The notes under the pieces: generated by a model
Told to the model about the DNA's origin: nothing
Databases searched by the model: none
The model's input: only the letters and a program-made list of their open reading frames with translations
Part shown: positions 9,507-18,853 of the stretch, one piece after another
Layout: the number at the start of each line of letters is the position of its first letter
How positions within the stretch are numbered: position 1 is the first letter of the stretch
NCBI GenBank assembly: GCA_910592205.1
Contig: CAJVPJ010000625.1
Coordinates: 1 to 20,574 of the forward strand
Reading direction: 5' to 3'
Source: Paraglomus occultum
Lineage: Eukaryota > Glomeromycota > Glomeromycetes > Paraglomerales > Paraglomeraceae
DNA length: 20,574 nucleotides
Made by a program: the position numbers and the translations under genes

Positions 9507-10800
9507 GTAATGTAAATAGTGTTGTAACCTCAATTGGAAACATGCTTTTGTTCTGGAAGCGTTTGATTCAGAATTGAGACAACCGAGTGTGACTGGTTCA
9601 GAACTGAGACAGTTTATCCAACTTTTTATAATGATGCAGTTTACCTAATACGGTGAACCAAAATTATGTTGGATGTTGACCCAAACAGAAGGCCGCAGTA
9701 CATTGTAATTTGTCGCGCCATTTATTTGAGTTTCTTATTGCGTTAAAATTTCTCAACATTTTGGGAATATATTAGTTTATTATTAATTGTCTAGGTGCTT
9801 ATTTTAAGTTTATTATTTGAAACGTAGTTGTATGCTGATTTGAGTAACATGTTAATAATCATAGTTTAGATAAATATCACACTGCTAGGACCGCGTTTTC
9901 TTCAGCAATCCACATCAAACTGTGACACTTGTTGGCCCAAATTATTCTAAAGGAAAAAAAGTAATCGAAGTTTGGGAAAAAAGTGTCTTTCTGAATGTGT
10001 ATTTTCCGACCAGGATATTACCAAGTTTAGTTTAATTGTATCACTGCCTTTATTAAGACTGTTAATTATCTTAATCAATTTGCGCATTTTTTATTTTTCT
10101 ACATGAGCTCGTCACTTTACGATATAATATTTACAACGATAATTGTTTTCGATGGGGTTTCTTCCCGTTATGCGCGTAATTTAATCAACGAAGATTTTGC
10201 GGCTTGGCAGAACCGTTTATATGTATAACCTTATAGCTTAAGTAACCGTTTAAGATATGTTCGGATAATTAATATTTTTAATGCTAAAAGAATAAAGTAA
10301 TTTAATTTAAAGGCAGTTTATTTTATAGATATAAGAATTATTTAATTGTTTCAAATAAGCATGTTGGACATGCGTTTGACAATGGTATAACGAGCTACTA
10401 ATATATATTTTCTGACACGCGGAAAGCGTTACCGTTCCAACATTAATAAATACCTCAAAAACGAGTAAAATGTGGCATTTGCACTGACACTAAAATTCCG
10501 TCACGTTTTGCATTTTGTGCCAGATACGGATTTTGAGTCACTTTTAACTAACTTAACTATGGCATCTGACAAAAAAAATTCTACATAATATATCAGGATA
10601 AAATGTATTGGGACATTTTTAAAACATTCCGTCAATACCAAGCCAAGCAACCATGACATAAAATTGTCTAATTAACAGCCTTTTTACTCTAACGTATAAT
10701 CTCAACGTTGAAATTCTGTGCGCATATCCGAGCCAAACAAATCCTCAGCCAATCAACGTGTGAGTATTGCATAACTTTTGTATTGCTATCTTCCCAGTTA
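9507..10800. other. Intergenic with one solo transposon-end-like motif
   Basis: No gene is supported. At 9565-9612 two near-identical units, TTCAGAATTGAGACA and TTCAGAACTGAGACA, occur in tandem and resemble a transposon terminus (its reverse complement starts TGTCTCAGTTCTGAACC). The remainder is AT-rich without motifs I can name. Confidence 0.4.
9565..9612. repeat. Tandem terminus-like motif
   Basis: Two units about 30 bp apart read TTCAGAA(T/C)TGAGACA. Read on the other strand, the outer end is TGTCTCAGTTCTGAACC, and 15121-15137 matches it at 16 of 17 bases. No inverted partner was found within element-size distance here, so it is a solo end or relic. Confidence 0.5.
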
Positions 10801-11458
10801 CAGTCGAATTTCGTTATACCAAAGTGTCGGGGCACAATTCGGTATACCGATCCCTTCGATCATATGAAAATGATCGGAAAGCATCACATAAACAATGAAG
10901 TTTACCAGTAATCGCAGTAACGAAGACTTTTTATAAAAAAAATTTATAATTACCTGTTATTATGTAACTGTCTGTGAGAGAAAAGTGGTAATCAAGAGGT
11001 GCTTATTCACTATGAGGGGATACGGTAGTGATATACATCTAGATAACAAAGATTAAAGCATTATTCGGTATAATGAGGCTTATGTTGAACAACATTTTTA
11101 TGAAACTGTTATGTTGATCAGTAACAAATGAGTCTATTCGAATCTGTTTTTGCTTTGCACGAAGGCTTTAAATTCATTATAATTAATTCCTATGTCGCCT
11201 TGTTGAAGGTAATTATAAATCGTACGATTAAGACTTGGAAATCATATGACCAAAAACCGTATGATCTCATCTGTTACGGCCAATCACTATTCTGTGGTAT
11301 AAAGCGATTGGTAGCATATGTAACAATCCTGCATCGAACTTCGTAAACGGTATAAAGAAATTTTACTATTAAAAGGAGGGAGTTTTACTATTTGGAAAAC
11401 GGGGGTGAGCCAGAATTTTTTCGATATAGCAAAAATTCGGTATAACGAGGTTTGACTG
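10801..11458. mobile_element. Decayed pogo-like non-autonomous element, copy 1
   Basis: The left end CAGTCGAATTTCGTTATACC and the right end, read as reverse complement CAGTCAAACCTCGTTATACC, match at 16 of 20 positions, with every difference a transition. CAGT-type ends of this form are usual for pogo/Tigger-like members of the Tc1/mariner group. TA precedes the left end, but the right flank is AC, so the duplication is not intact. The motif TTCGGTATA recurs internally at about 10837 and 11065. Short frames inside (10708-10911, 11128-11346) have no transposase features. A diverged second copy lies at 13743-14330. Confidence 0.65.
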
Positions 11459-12434
11459 ACGACAATTACTGTTATAAGCTAACCCCCCTAACATTATTGT
11501 GATTATACTTTACGTAACGATTTTAACAATGTCGATCACTCCTTATGCCCTTGCGTATGATCGATCGGATGTTTCTACAATTTTGTCCAATCAACGCTGT
11601 CGTTCCTGGTCAATCTGACATGTGATCCCATAACTACTGAACTACCCCGCTCACAATCAGTAATTGTCCTCTTGACTAATAATTATAGATTATCCGGCAG
11701 TTTCGTATGTTACACAGCACCGGAAGCAATAGACTGAAAAATCACATAAAGCAGACAGACGAGCCTTGGAATGTTTAAAGAGGCAAGAATTGTGGTATGA
11801 TACACACATGAACAAAGGCTTTTGTCAATATCTTTTATTTGCGCAATTGCGTAATTGAATTTCGTTTGTATCACTTTATCATATCCAATGACAATATCAG
11901 TGTACCTAATTTCAAATGACAATTTGTAGACAAAACGTCCTTTTGCGCACAAGTACCGCCTGTATAACGACGAATGTTTCCAATCATAAGCGAACTTTTT
12001 CCGAAAAAGTAGCCAATACATTATAAAACCATCGTAGAAATTATCTTCTCATTGGATGCTCGGCTGTTTCTGTCCCATTATGGGCTGTATGACATGCCGA
12101 AATCAATTTTTGTAATTAAAAAGCCACGCACATGTGGGGACACAACAGCGTCTAGAAAGTCAACTCGGCTGCAGGGATGGCACATATATACCGAGATGCT
12201 TGCTGATGGTTTTTGTTTCGTAGAAAATTACCCTTTCACAAGCCTATGGTCGTCTATCGCTGCATTGAAAGAGATCACTCATTCCTTTAAACATCTCTTT
12301 AAAAGTCGTTTATCGATTTAAGAGACTTCTCTTACACCACTGAAATTCCATTACGAATAAATACTACATTACCCCCCCCCCCCCTTTATACGTTCTTTCA
12401 AAATCATCATATATATTCTCTTTCAATCGCTTCA
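11459..12434. other. Region upstream of the barwin-like gene
   Basis: Open frames on both strands (12021-11710 minus, 12052-12321 plus) show no domain or splice evidence. The part next to the gene contains a C13 tract (12372-12384) and a TATATATTC motif at about 12410, roughly 20 bases before the ATG. If the latter is the TATA element, the 5' untranslated region would be very short, so transcription may start elsewhere. Confidence 0.4.
12372..12384. repeat. C13 homopolymer in the barwin-like gene promoter
   Basis: Thirteen C residues lie 50 bases upstream of the start codon at 12435, in otherwise AT-rich DNA. The tract is prone to slippage and could vary promoter spacing between strains; that is inference. 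Confidence 0.85.
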
Positions 12435-12946
12435 ATGACTAGATCAATAATTATTCTATGTTTTCTATTCATTTTCGGAATAGTCAACAGTATTCAAGCA
12501 GCTCCGTTGCTGCACAAGAGATTCGTCGGGCAGGGCACATATTATACAGTCGGTCTTGGTGCTTGTGGAAAATACAATAACGACAACCAACTTGTTGCTG
12601 CACTGGTAAGTATCAATTCATTACAATACGACGATGCCAAGACTATTGCTTAGCGTTGCGATGGTTGCAACATTTTCTGTAAACATTCTCAAAATCTATT
12701 ATTTCTTTGCCTCACGATTAGAGTGCACTTCAATTTGGCACTCCTCCAAACCCCAACGAATCTCCATTCTGTGGTCGTCGAATAAAAATCAGGGGGCCTC
12801 TTGGTTCTGTCGTTGCTACACTTGTCGATAGATGTGTGGGATGCCAATTGGGCGATCTCGACTTGAGTCCTGCTTCGTTTCAGAAAATAGCCCCTTTATC
12901 GGCTGGCCGCGTTGAAATTAGTTGGAATTTCCTTCGTAGACATTAA
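12435..12946 (+). CDS. Small secreted barwin/RlpA-like double-psi beta-barrel protein
   Basis: Two exons (12435-12605 and 12722-12946) flank a 116-base intron with donor GTAAGT and acceptor TTAG, in phase 0. They give 131 residues. Residues 1-22 form a signal peptide with a hydrophobic core, cleaved near IQA/AP. LLHKR just after it fits a Kex2 processing site. The mature part starts GQGTYYTVGLGACGKYN and continues with a PNPN-x-SPFCGRRIKI segment, then VVATLVDRCVGCQLGDLDLS and a final SAGRVEISWNF, which is the full small fungal double-psi beta-barrel family from end to end. Relatives include barwin-like and expansin-like proteins; some bind cell-wall carbohydrate and some inhibit cysteine proteases. 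The exact role here is unknown. Four cysteines in the mature protein could pair. The ATG chosen gives the signal peptide directly. AATAAA follows 16 bases after the stop. Confidence 0.9.
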
Positions 12947-12962
12947 CGTTACCGGGCGTTAT

Positions 12963-12968
12963 AATAAA
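12963..12968 (+). terminator. AATAAA polyadenylation signal
   Basis: A canonical AATAAA begins 17 bases beyond the last base of the barwin-like gene's TAA stop. It is close enough to suggest a very short 3' untranslated region. Confidence 0.5.
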
Positions 12969-13742
12969 TCCAAGCCTTAGTGTTTGAGCTATTCTATTTC
13001 AAAGGATAGGAAGATCTCTGGCAGTAGCCATTACGAAATATCGTATAAAGGATTCTCTTAGACCCCCAGATTTCTTTTTACAACTTAATTTATCGTTGTT
13101 GTGGTAATTTGTACATATTTTTAATTATGTCCAGAAATAGGATGACAAAACGTTCCTTTTTTTTGTTTACTGGGGTTTTTTACCTATCCTTTCTTAGAAA
13201 CAATAGTTGGGTATTATGGCTATTATAGAGGCTTTGGAATAACTATTTTATACCCTCACTATTCATTAGACATCTAGATAACCGTAAGCTGGCATTTGAG
13301 TGTCAGTATTTAGTGACAATTTAATATTGTTCGCAGAGAAGACCTTGTTAGTTCACGACATTAACATTTGAATACATAGAGCTCTATAAAAAGCTAATAA
13401 CTTATTTTTGAACTGAAGATGTAGGATTTGTGACAAGCAATAAGGTAATCTGCGACAAAGGGTATTGATGAGCGGCGGCGCAACATCAGATGTTGGAATC
13501 TATTGTTACTGCTGCAGCTAAGATTGTACAAATTAATTGCTCCGGATTATATAAAATCCTGTCAAACGGAATACAAAGGAATTCAAAATTTGAAGTGTTC
13601 ACCAAAATATGAGTTCAGTTGATTAAAAACAGCCAACAAAATATGGTTAATTTTCTGGCCAATTATTACGGGGATGACGAGAAATACAGTATATCAATTA
13701 ATAAGAACTGTTTGACAGTAACAAATGTACTACTTACTGCAG
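12969..13742. other. Intergenic, nothing recognised
   Basis: The segment is AT-rich with no open frame of note and no clear repeat until the left part of the second pogo-like copy. Confidence 0.45.
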
Positions 13743-14330
13743 TTACGGTATACGAAATGTGGAGGTAGCGCCATTTACGAATTCGGTATATGACGAGAGT
13801 TTCGGACAATGTGATATCTTGGCTTAGGCCTATATTCGTTTTATAATGAGACTTTACTGAATAGTCTTTTTACTTCAATCTACAAGCAATTAGTACATGC
13901 ATATAAACGGGTTGACTACTCAGTTACAAATAAATCTATTTTGACTTTTGTTTTTGCAGCGTCACCGTCTTTAGTAGAATAAGAAAGCGTATGACCGAAA
14001 ATCATATGAATCTTATATGCCACAATCGGGTCTGGTTCATTTCCCCGACAATAATTCCCAATAAATATTTCGGCTAAGATAATTTCAGCGGAAATTGTCG
14101 AAAATAATTGTCGGGAAAGTGAACTGTCGGGAAAATAAACGCCTCGTCCACAGTCACTCGTTATGCTAATTTTTGATTACGTTCGGTGTAAGCGATTAGT
14201 AGCAATTTCAGCAACAAAGTGTTAAATTTGTTTATAAGAGAAACCTTTACTAGTGAAAAAAGCGGAGGAGTCATTACTTTGGTAAAACAAAAATTCGGTA
14301 TAACAAATTTGATGTAACGAGGTTTGAGTG
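13743..14330. mobile_element. Decayed pogo-like element, copy 2, with nested insertion
   Basis: This segment is collinear with 10801-11458. Shared landmarks are AATTCGGTATA near the left end, the TATAATGAG motif, CAGT(T/A)ACAAAT followed by a TTTTTGC run, ATATGACC, AAGCGATT(A/G)GTAGCA, and a right end reading GTAACGAGGTTTGAGTG. The left terminus is badly eroded. The right end has about 14 extra bases (near 14300-14313) splitting the terminal repeat. A palindromic mini-element (14035-14124) sits inside it at a point where copy 1 is uninterrupted. Identity to copy 1 is low, so both copies are old. Confidence 0.6.
14035..14124. mobile_element. 90-bp palindromic mini-element
   Basis: The left arm GTTCATTTCCCCGACAATAA and the right arm, read in reverse complement as GTTCACTTTCCCGACAATTA, agree over about 25 bp with few mismatches. 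A short centre contains GGCTAAGATAATTTCAGC. It is absent from the matching place in pogo-like copy 1, which argues for insertion. A second right-arm-like piece (TGTCGGGAAAATAAACGCC) follows directly at 14125-14143. A truncated relative lies at 8360-8429, and its right arm matches this left arm even better than this copy's own right arm does. Confidence 0.65.
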
Positions 14331-15758
14331 TCTCTAATGGTGAATTGCGAAAATTTAATATTGAACAAACCTGATATTGCCCAATAGTTCTTTGCAATTC
14401 GACCGGGTAATTTTACCGCTTTACCACTAAAGTGTGGTCTGACTCGCTAGTTAAACAAATAAAATTACCCCCGCCCGTTGTCCAATCATTGTTAGTATTA
14501 AAACAAACTAAATTTGATAACAAATTGATCGAAACTGAAGGGGGATCAAAATCAATAATGGTAGTCGGAAAAAGTATGAACATTATGCAATCCAACCTAT
14601 CGTGTATGTAAATCAACGATTATAGCAGGTCGTTTGACCGAAACACTGAACATTAGTTCGACTAATTATCTGTTATTATCATTAAGTTTACATACATTAC
14701 TTTACTAGAGAGAAACAAAATGGCTTGCAAGTAGAAATAATATCAGCACGTGTATAAAACACATCCAACGTTACGATTATTTGACCTAAGTGCGGGGGGC
14801 GATAATACATTTTAATAAATTTGTACATTTGTACGAAAAAACCGAGCGAATAAACTATTAAGTGCGCTCGTATGGAGAAACATTAGCACTTAGGATTGTC
14901 GATACTGTACCACAAACATCATTAAACTGGGTAGAACATAAGTAGCTTTTAATAATGTATAGACAAGACCTCAATTGGCTGGTTATCTCTGGGCATAAAT
15001 TAATTATTTATCAAGTTTATACTATGTTTGAATATCCACAAACATCTGAAACTGGTGTTGCAACAGTCTATGATGTTTCTGTATGAGAGCCTGAACCAGA
15101 AAAGCTGTAAGTTCGAGACTTGTCTCAGTTCTGGACCGAGACAGGTTCCCCAACACATTCTTCAATAAATATGTTAAACTTGAAGTAATTCAAGAATATA
15201 ACTGACTAGAACAACTAACGTCAAACGTATAACCCCATTTCATAAATTTCACACACCAATTTTCCTCAATAATAAATGCATTATTACTGTATATTTTTCT
15301 ACAAACCCAATCTTTTCCTCCCTTTTTACCCGCCGCGGAAGGCGGCTAACAAATAAACCTCTAGTTAATATCTAACGAAAATTCATGTTAACATACGCCA
15401 ATAACTACGCTTGTGTAACTACTATTAAAATTACTCTAGGCGTGTTTGTGTCCACTACACAATGCGAAATTTCGATTCGTTCTTGTCGTTGTGCACAGAT
15501 TCAGTGCGTTTATATTTAGCCAACCAGGACGAAAAATAAAAGAAATTGAAAATTCCATTATTTGTTGCTTTCTGCGAGTGATTAACAAGAGGACCAATAC
15601 AGCTCGCCCATGTAGTGCTAGTTAGTGAAGTTTGTTTATAAATATGCTTACACTACCGCATTTTAAATTTTTTAATATAAGTGGAGAAGACTTCCCACCA
15701 ATTTTTTTTTCGTCGTTTACAATATTTCTTAATATCTTTAGTTTCATAAATAAATCGC
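14331..15758. other. Intergenic upstream of the secreted repeat protein
   Basis: No gene is supported. It contains a terminus-like motif at 15121-15145 (TGTCTCAGTTCTGGACC followed by GAGACAGG), a GC-rich hairpin at 15330-15345 (CCGCC, six-base loop, GGCGG), and TATAAATA at about 15635, some 120 bases before the next start codon and plausible as a TATA element. Confidence 0.45.
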
Positions 15759-16361
15759 ATGATGTATTTCCGTACACTTTTTCTTTTTGCCGGTTTCCTT
15801 TGCTTTTTAGCATTGAACGTTGTTGAAGCAAACCATACGTGCAGTAATGTCGTAACGGTCACCAGACATCAATGCCAACATACTCCTACCGTAACTAGGA
15901 CCATGACCAAGACCAAGACTAGATGCACCAAGACCAAGACCAAGGCCATGACTAAAACCATTAGTAAAGCTACAACAAAAACCGTCACTGACTGTGCTAA
16001 AACTGTTACTCAAACTCAAACGCAAACAGACACCGTTACTGAAAATGGCGGTACAGAAACCATTACGCAAACTCAAACTCAAACAGACACCGTTACTGAA
16101 AATGGCGGTACAGAAACCATTACTCAAACTCAAACGAATACAGTCACCGTTACTGAAAATGGCGGTACAGAAACCATTACTCAAACTCAAACAAATACCG
16201 TTACGGAAACTCAAACGCAGACTATCACTACTACAATAGCTCCCAATTGCTGTATTCAAAATGGTAATGCTTGTACACAAAATGCAGATTGCTGCAGTAA
16301 CATTTGTTATGGGGCTATATGCGTTGCAAGTATTCCCAAGATAAAGAAAGTTAAATTTTAG
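15759..16361 (+). CDS. Secreted Thr-rich repeat protein with cysteine-knot-like tail
   Basis: The 200-residue protein has four parts. Residues 1-24 are a signal peptide with a strongly hydrophobic core (LFLFAGFLCFLALNVVEA), and an N-glycosylation site (NHT) follows at once. Residues 25-80 are a basic Thr/Lys segment with TKTKT runs and four cysteines. Residues 85-141 are three tandem 19-residue units built on QTQT-x-TVT-x-ENGGTETIT (57 bp each in the DNA, 16011-16181), with a partial fourth to about 156. Residues 164-188 form a compact cysteine cluster, CCIQNGNACTQNADCC then SNIC and GAIC, resembling inhibitor-cystine-knot or dickkopf-like small domains. A Thr-rich stalk bearing a small disulfide domain suggests a heavily O-glycosylated wall or surface protein. 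No GPI signal is visible; the end is basic (KIKKVKF). The function is unknown and I make no toxin claim. Confidence 0.8.
   Translation: MMYFRTLFLFAGFLCFLALNVVEANHTCSNVVTVTRHQCQHTPTVTRTMTKTKTRCTKTKTKAMTKTISKATTKTVTDCAKTVTQTQTQTDTVTENGGTETITQTQTQTDTVTENGGTETITQTQTNTVTVTENGGTETITQTQTNTVTETQTQTITTTIAPNCCIQNGNACTQNADCCSNICYGAICVASIPKIKKVKF
16011..16181 (+). repeat. Three 57-bp tandem repeats inside the secreted protein gene
   Basis: Each unit encodes 19 residues ending in ENGGTETIT. Units one and two differ by only one or two bases, which implies recent duplication or gene conversion. Unit three differs in its first third (NTVTV instead of QTDTV). Because 57 is a multiple of 3, unit gain or loss would keep the frame and vary stalk length. 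Confidence 0.9.
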
Positions 16362-16446
16362 AAAAATTTTAGAGTTATTTAGAATTTTTTCAGACTTTTT
16401 TCATGTGACATACAATTTCACTTTATTTAATATTTAGCGCTTAATT

Positions 16447-16458
16447 GGGGGGGGGGGG
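16447..16458. repeat. G12 homopolymer
   Basis: Twelve G residues lie 86 bases past the stop of the secreted repeat protein. Downstream of it the sequence composition shifts to the Mollicute-like block. It may mark a junction, but nothing proves this. Confidence 0.85.
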
Positions 16459-16475
16459 TACGATATCCATAGTAA

Positions 16476-16649
16476 TACAAACATGGGGGAAGTCACATAT
16501 TAATATGGGGCAGACTGCAACAAAACCAAATAAAATGAACATTCTATAAATGTGGGGCTGATTATGATGTGGCTGTAAAATTGACCAGGGTGACTGATGA
16601 CGTTTTGAAAACTAATAATGGTGCTCATCATAATTTATGGAATTGTTAA
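16476..16649 (+). pseudogene. Possible FLYWCH/WRKY-like zinc-finger relic
   Basis: A frame open from 16476 to the TAA at 16647-16649 has a single TGA at 16536. Its second half reads TFYKCGADYDVAVKLTRVTD followed by NNGAHHNLW. The spacing of Cys to the His pair, with an NG-x-HH end, resembles the FLYWCH/WRKY-type zinc fingers found in Mutator-like transposases. The second expected cysteine is not visible (valine in its place) and no transposase follows, so this is at best a broken fragment. The TGA might be a plain nonsense mutation or a tryptophan codon as in the neighbouring reading frame. Confidence 0.3.
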
Positions 16650-16740
16650 TTTTAATGCTCACTTTATCATACCAGAATGTGATGAATATAAACCATAACA
16701 TAATTAATATAGGATTATTCCTATATAAAAAAATATTAAT

Positions 16741-17507
16741 ATGAAACTAATTTACATCAAATCCACTATGGAACCAAAAAATTACAGCACTATTAGAAGC
16801 ATTCTAAAAAAAGCTCAAGGAGAGAAAATTGCGCCTTATGTTTTTAAATAATGAGGCAAATTTGAACTGATAAGCTAGCAAAAAGTAACATGATACTGTG
16901 ATACTGATTACTAAGATTTTACTGATTACAATAGCAGCTTAAAAAAGCTCTGAGAGAGCCTGAAGAACTCAACAACAGAGTCTATAGAAAGTAGCTAAAA
17001 AAGACAATGAGAACTAGTTAGCAAACTTAATAAACCTCTTGATCAACCAGTTTGAATTAGAGAGTATTTAGGACAAAAACAATTTTACTCCCAAAATGAA
17101 TTACCAGTTGAACTAAATCTAATCATTGAAGAAATGGTAGCTGCTGATTATACTCATCCTCTTCAACAGCTGGCATATAAGGAATTAGTTGAAAGAGACA
17201 AAAAAAGAAAAGAATGAGTAAAAGAAATTGCTGATTGTCAAGAACATATAAATAATTTGGAAAAAGAAGAAAAAGAACATTTAGCTAACCTTCAGGAAGC
17301 CTTAGACACCAAAATGCCTGTCATCCAAGAATTGCAAGAAAAAGCCAGAAAAGAAAAAAAATTAAAGAAATACTGGCTAAAGAAATTAAGGAATGGTGAG
17401 AAAAACAAGTCCCTAAGCCTTTACCTTCTTTGCCCCAAAAACAAACTAAAGTCAAATTGTTAGCTAATAAAATTAAGACTCAATTCCAGCAAATACAACC
17501 TGTATAA
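16741..17507 (+). pseudogene. Coiled-coil gene in Mollicute-type code (TGA=Trp), decayed
   Basis: From ATG 16741 to TAA 17505-17507 one coding-like frame emerges if TGA means tryptophan. TGA occurs at 16852, 16891, 16951, 17008, 17053, 17215 and 17397, against a single TGG at 17394. Contexts such as PVWIREYLGQ, RKEWVKEIAD and KEWWEKQVPKP look natural with Trp. Four TAA/TAG codons (16849, 16876, 16912, 16996) interrupt the 5' third. After 16996 only TGA interrupts, over about 170 codons. The A8 run at 17354-17361 needs one more A to keep frame, so one frameshift is present. The product would be about 255 residues, with a helical Lys/Glu-rich coiled coil in the middle (roughly residues 140-220) and a proline-rich tail. 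I recognise no family. TTA, AAA and GAA codon preference fits a Mollicute. No ribosome-binding site precedes the ATG. A mitochondrial or plasmid origin is the alternative. Confidence 0.55.
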
Positions 17508-17999
17508 ATGCTCTCCAGATAAATAAGAATGTTACACGATATCGCAATCTGGGAACGTAACTATTACCGTTATCACAGTGCACCTTCCCAAGTAATAGTT
17601 TTTAATTCGGTTTTTAATTAAAATTGGTTATTGGTGAAGATTACAAGAAACTTATAAGGTGATGGTAACGGTTTATCGAGAGTCGTAAAAAACTTACGGA
17701 CTAATGTCGGTGTTTGACTGCTTATGATTAAGGCAACATACGCTTGTCCTGTTGAGAATAAAGTTTGGTCATTGAATTAATAATACGGAAGAAACTATCG
17801 CGCGAGATAGATCTTTCAAATGTGCAACCGGGACAGACTGCTGGATTTCCCATGTATTCTTGGCGTTGAAACGCGATTGATTTTATACGTTGTCTATGTC
17901 TATATTTGCACTTTTAAGTTGTCGGAAGGAAAAACTTACAATTCAAAGTTATGCATAGCCAAACATTTCCTTAAATCGATTTGAATACAACCATAGTAG
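17508..17999. other. Spacer with coding-like fragments
   Basis: There is no complete gene. A plus-strand frame open at about 17772-17873 encodes ARDRSFKCATGTDCWISH and similar coding-like residues, then meets TGA. It may be an upstream piece of the broken gene that follows. Confidence 0.3.
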
Positions 18000-18853
18000 T
18001 CCTATATAGAACTACAGTATAAAGAATTAAGTAATAGTAATGGACTTGTGTTATTAGGATATAAAGCAGTACCAAATGTAGAAATTCTATCTAATTTCTA
18101 TGAACCAACTTTCGGAAGAAGAACGACATATTCTGGAACATGGAATTTATGGCCGAACGAGTCATCTAATATCTACACTTAGAGCGTGGGAATTGCGAGA
18201 AAGAGCTTTAATGGCTTTCTGAAATATATTTTTTTTGCAAAGAATAAACACTCGACGCCTTGGAATGAAAGAAATACAACGGAAATGGGACACGAAATTT
18301 TGTCTTCAATTTTCACTGACTTTGATTGGCTGATTACAATTTGCCACTTGAAAAGTTATCCACCACCCTTATCAATTATATGCTCCATGTACTCGTTGCA
18401 GAAGACAGCATTGCTTATATTGAAACTTTCGGACTTGGGTGGGAAACCACCGTTGTAAAGTACCAACTAACCACAGTTTTCATGTCTCAAATTACAATCA
18501 GATTGCAGCAACTACACACAAGTAACGCTACTCAATGTTGACAAGAAGCATAACTCACAGAAGTTGGATAGTCATCACGAAATGTCTTTACAATTAACCC
18601 ACCAATCATTCAGCGGGTTTATTGTCTACTTCCCATACCTTTATCATCTCACGAATCTGGCAAGATTGTCATTACGAGAACGGATTATCCCAGCAACCCG
18701 TAATCGGACTGGATTATTCGCGAATTCAAGATTTGGAGCTTATATATACCTTGTATTGGTTGAACGCCTTTACCAGTGGAATACAGAGGGTAATAGGCTC
18801 GAACTACACAAAGAATGAAATCAATGACATTAATCAGTGCTCTACGAGAGAAT
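18000..18853 (+). pseudogene. Unidentified broken multi-exon gene, 5' part
   Basis: Frame 18000-18458 is open except for one TAG (18180) and contains segments such as VPNVEILSNFYEPTFGRRTT and HEILSSIFTDFDW. Near 18324 the coding signal moves to another frame, reading ADYNLPLEKLSTTLINYMLH and onward to 18521, which needs one frameshift. A 92-base intron (18522-18613, GTAACG donor, ATTAAC branch-like motif, TTCAG acceptor) then joins in matching phase to an exon at 18614-18853 containing QQPVIGLDYSRIQDLELIY. That exon ends at a perfect GTAAGT donor. The in-phase junction and varied residues argue that this was a real gene. I cannot name the family. The frameshift and stops argue that it is now broken, unless further introns explain them. 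Confidence 0.45.

Noticed and set aside
10708-11346. Two small plus-strand frames in pogo-like copy 1
   Set aside because: They cross or sit within the element, lack transposase motifs, and are not preserved in copy 2.
15994-16239. Leu/Lys-rich plus-strand frame inside the repeat gene
   Set aside because: It is an out-of-frame reading of the 57-bp repeats.
15807-16280. Long minus-strand frame opposite the secreted repeat gene
   Set aside because: It is the antisense of the tandem Thr repeats, is open only because of that repeat composition, and has no start or family of its own.
16741-17507. Endogenous mitovirus (also TGA=Trp) as the source
   Set aside because: The frame shows no polymerase motifs such as GDD; it is a short Lys/Glu-rich coiled coil, so a viral polymerase relic is not supported.
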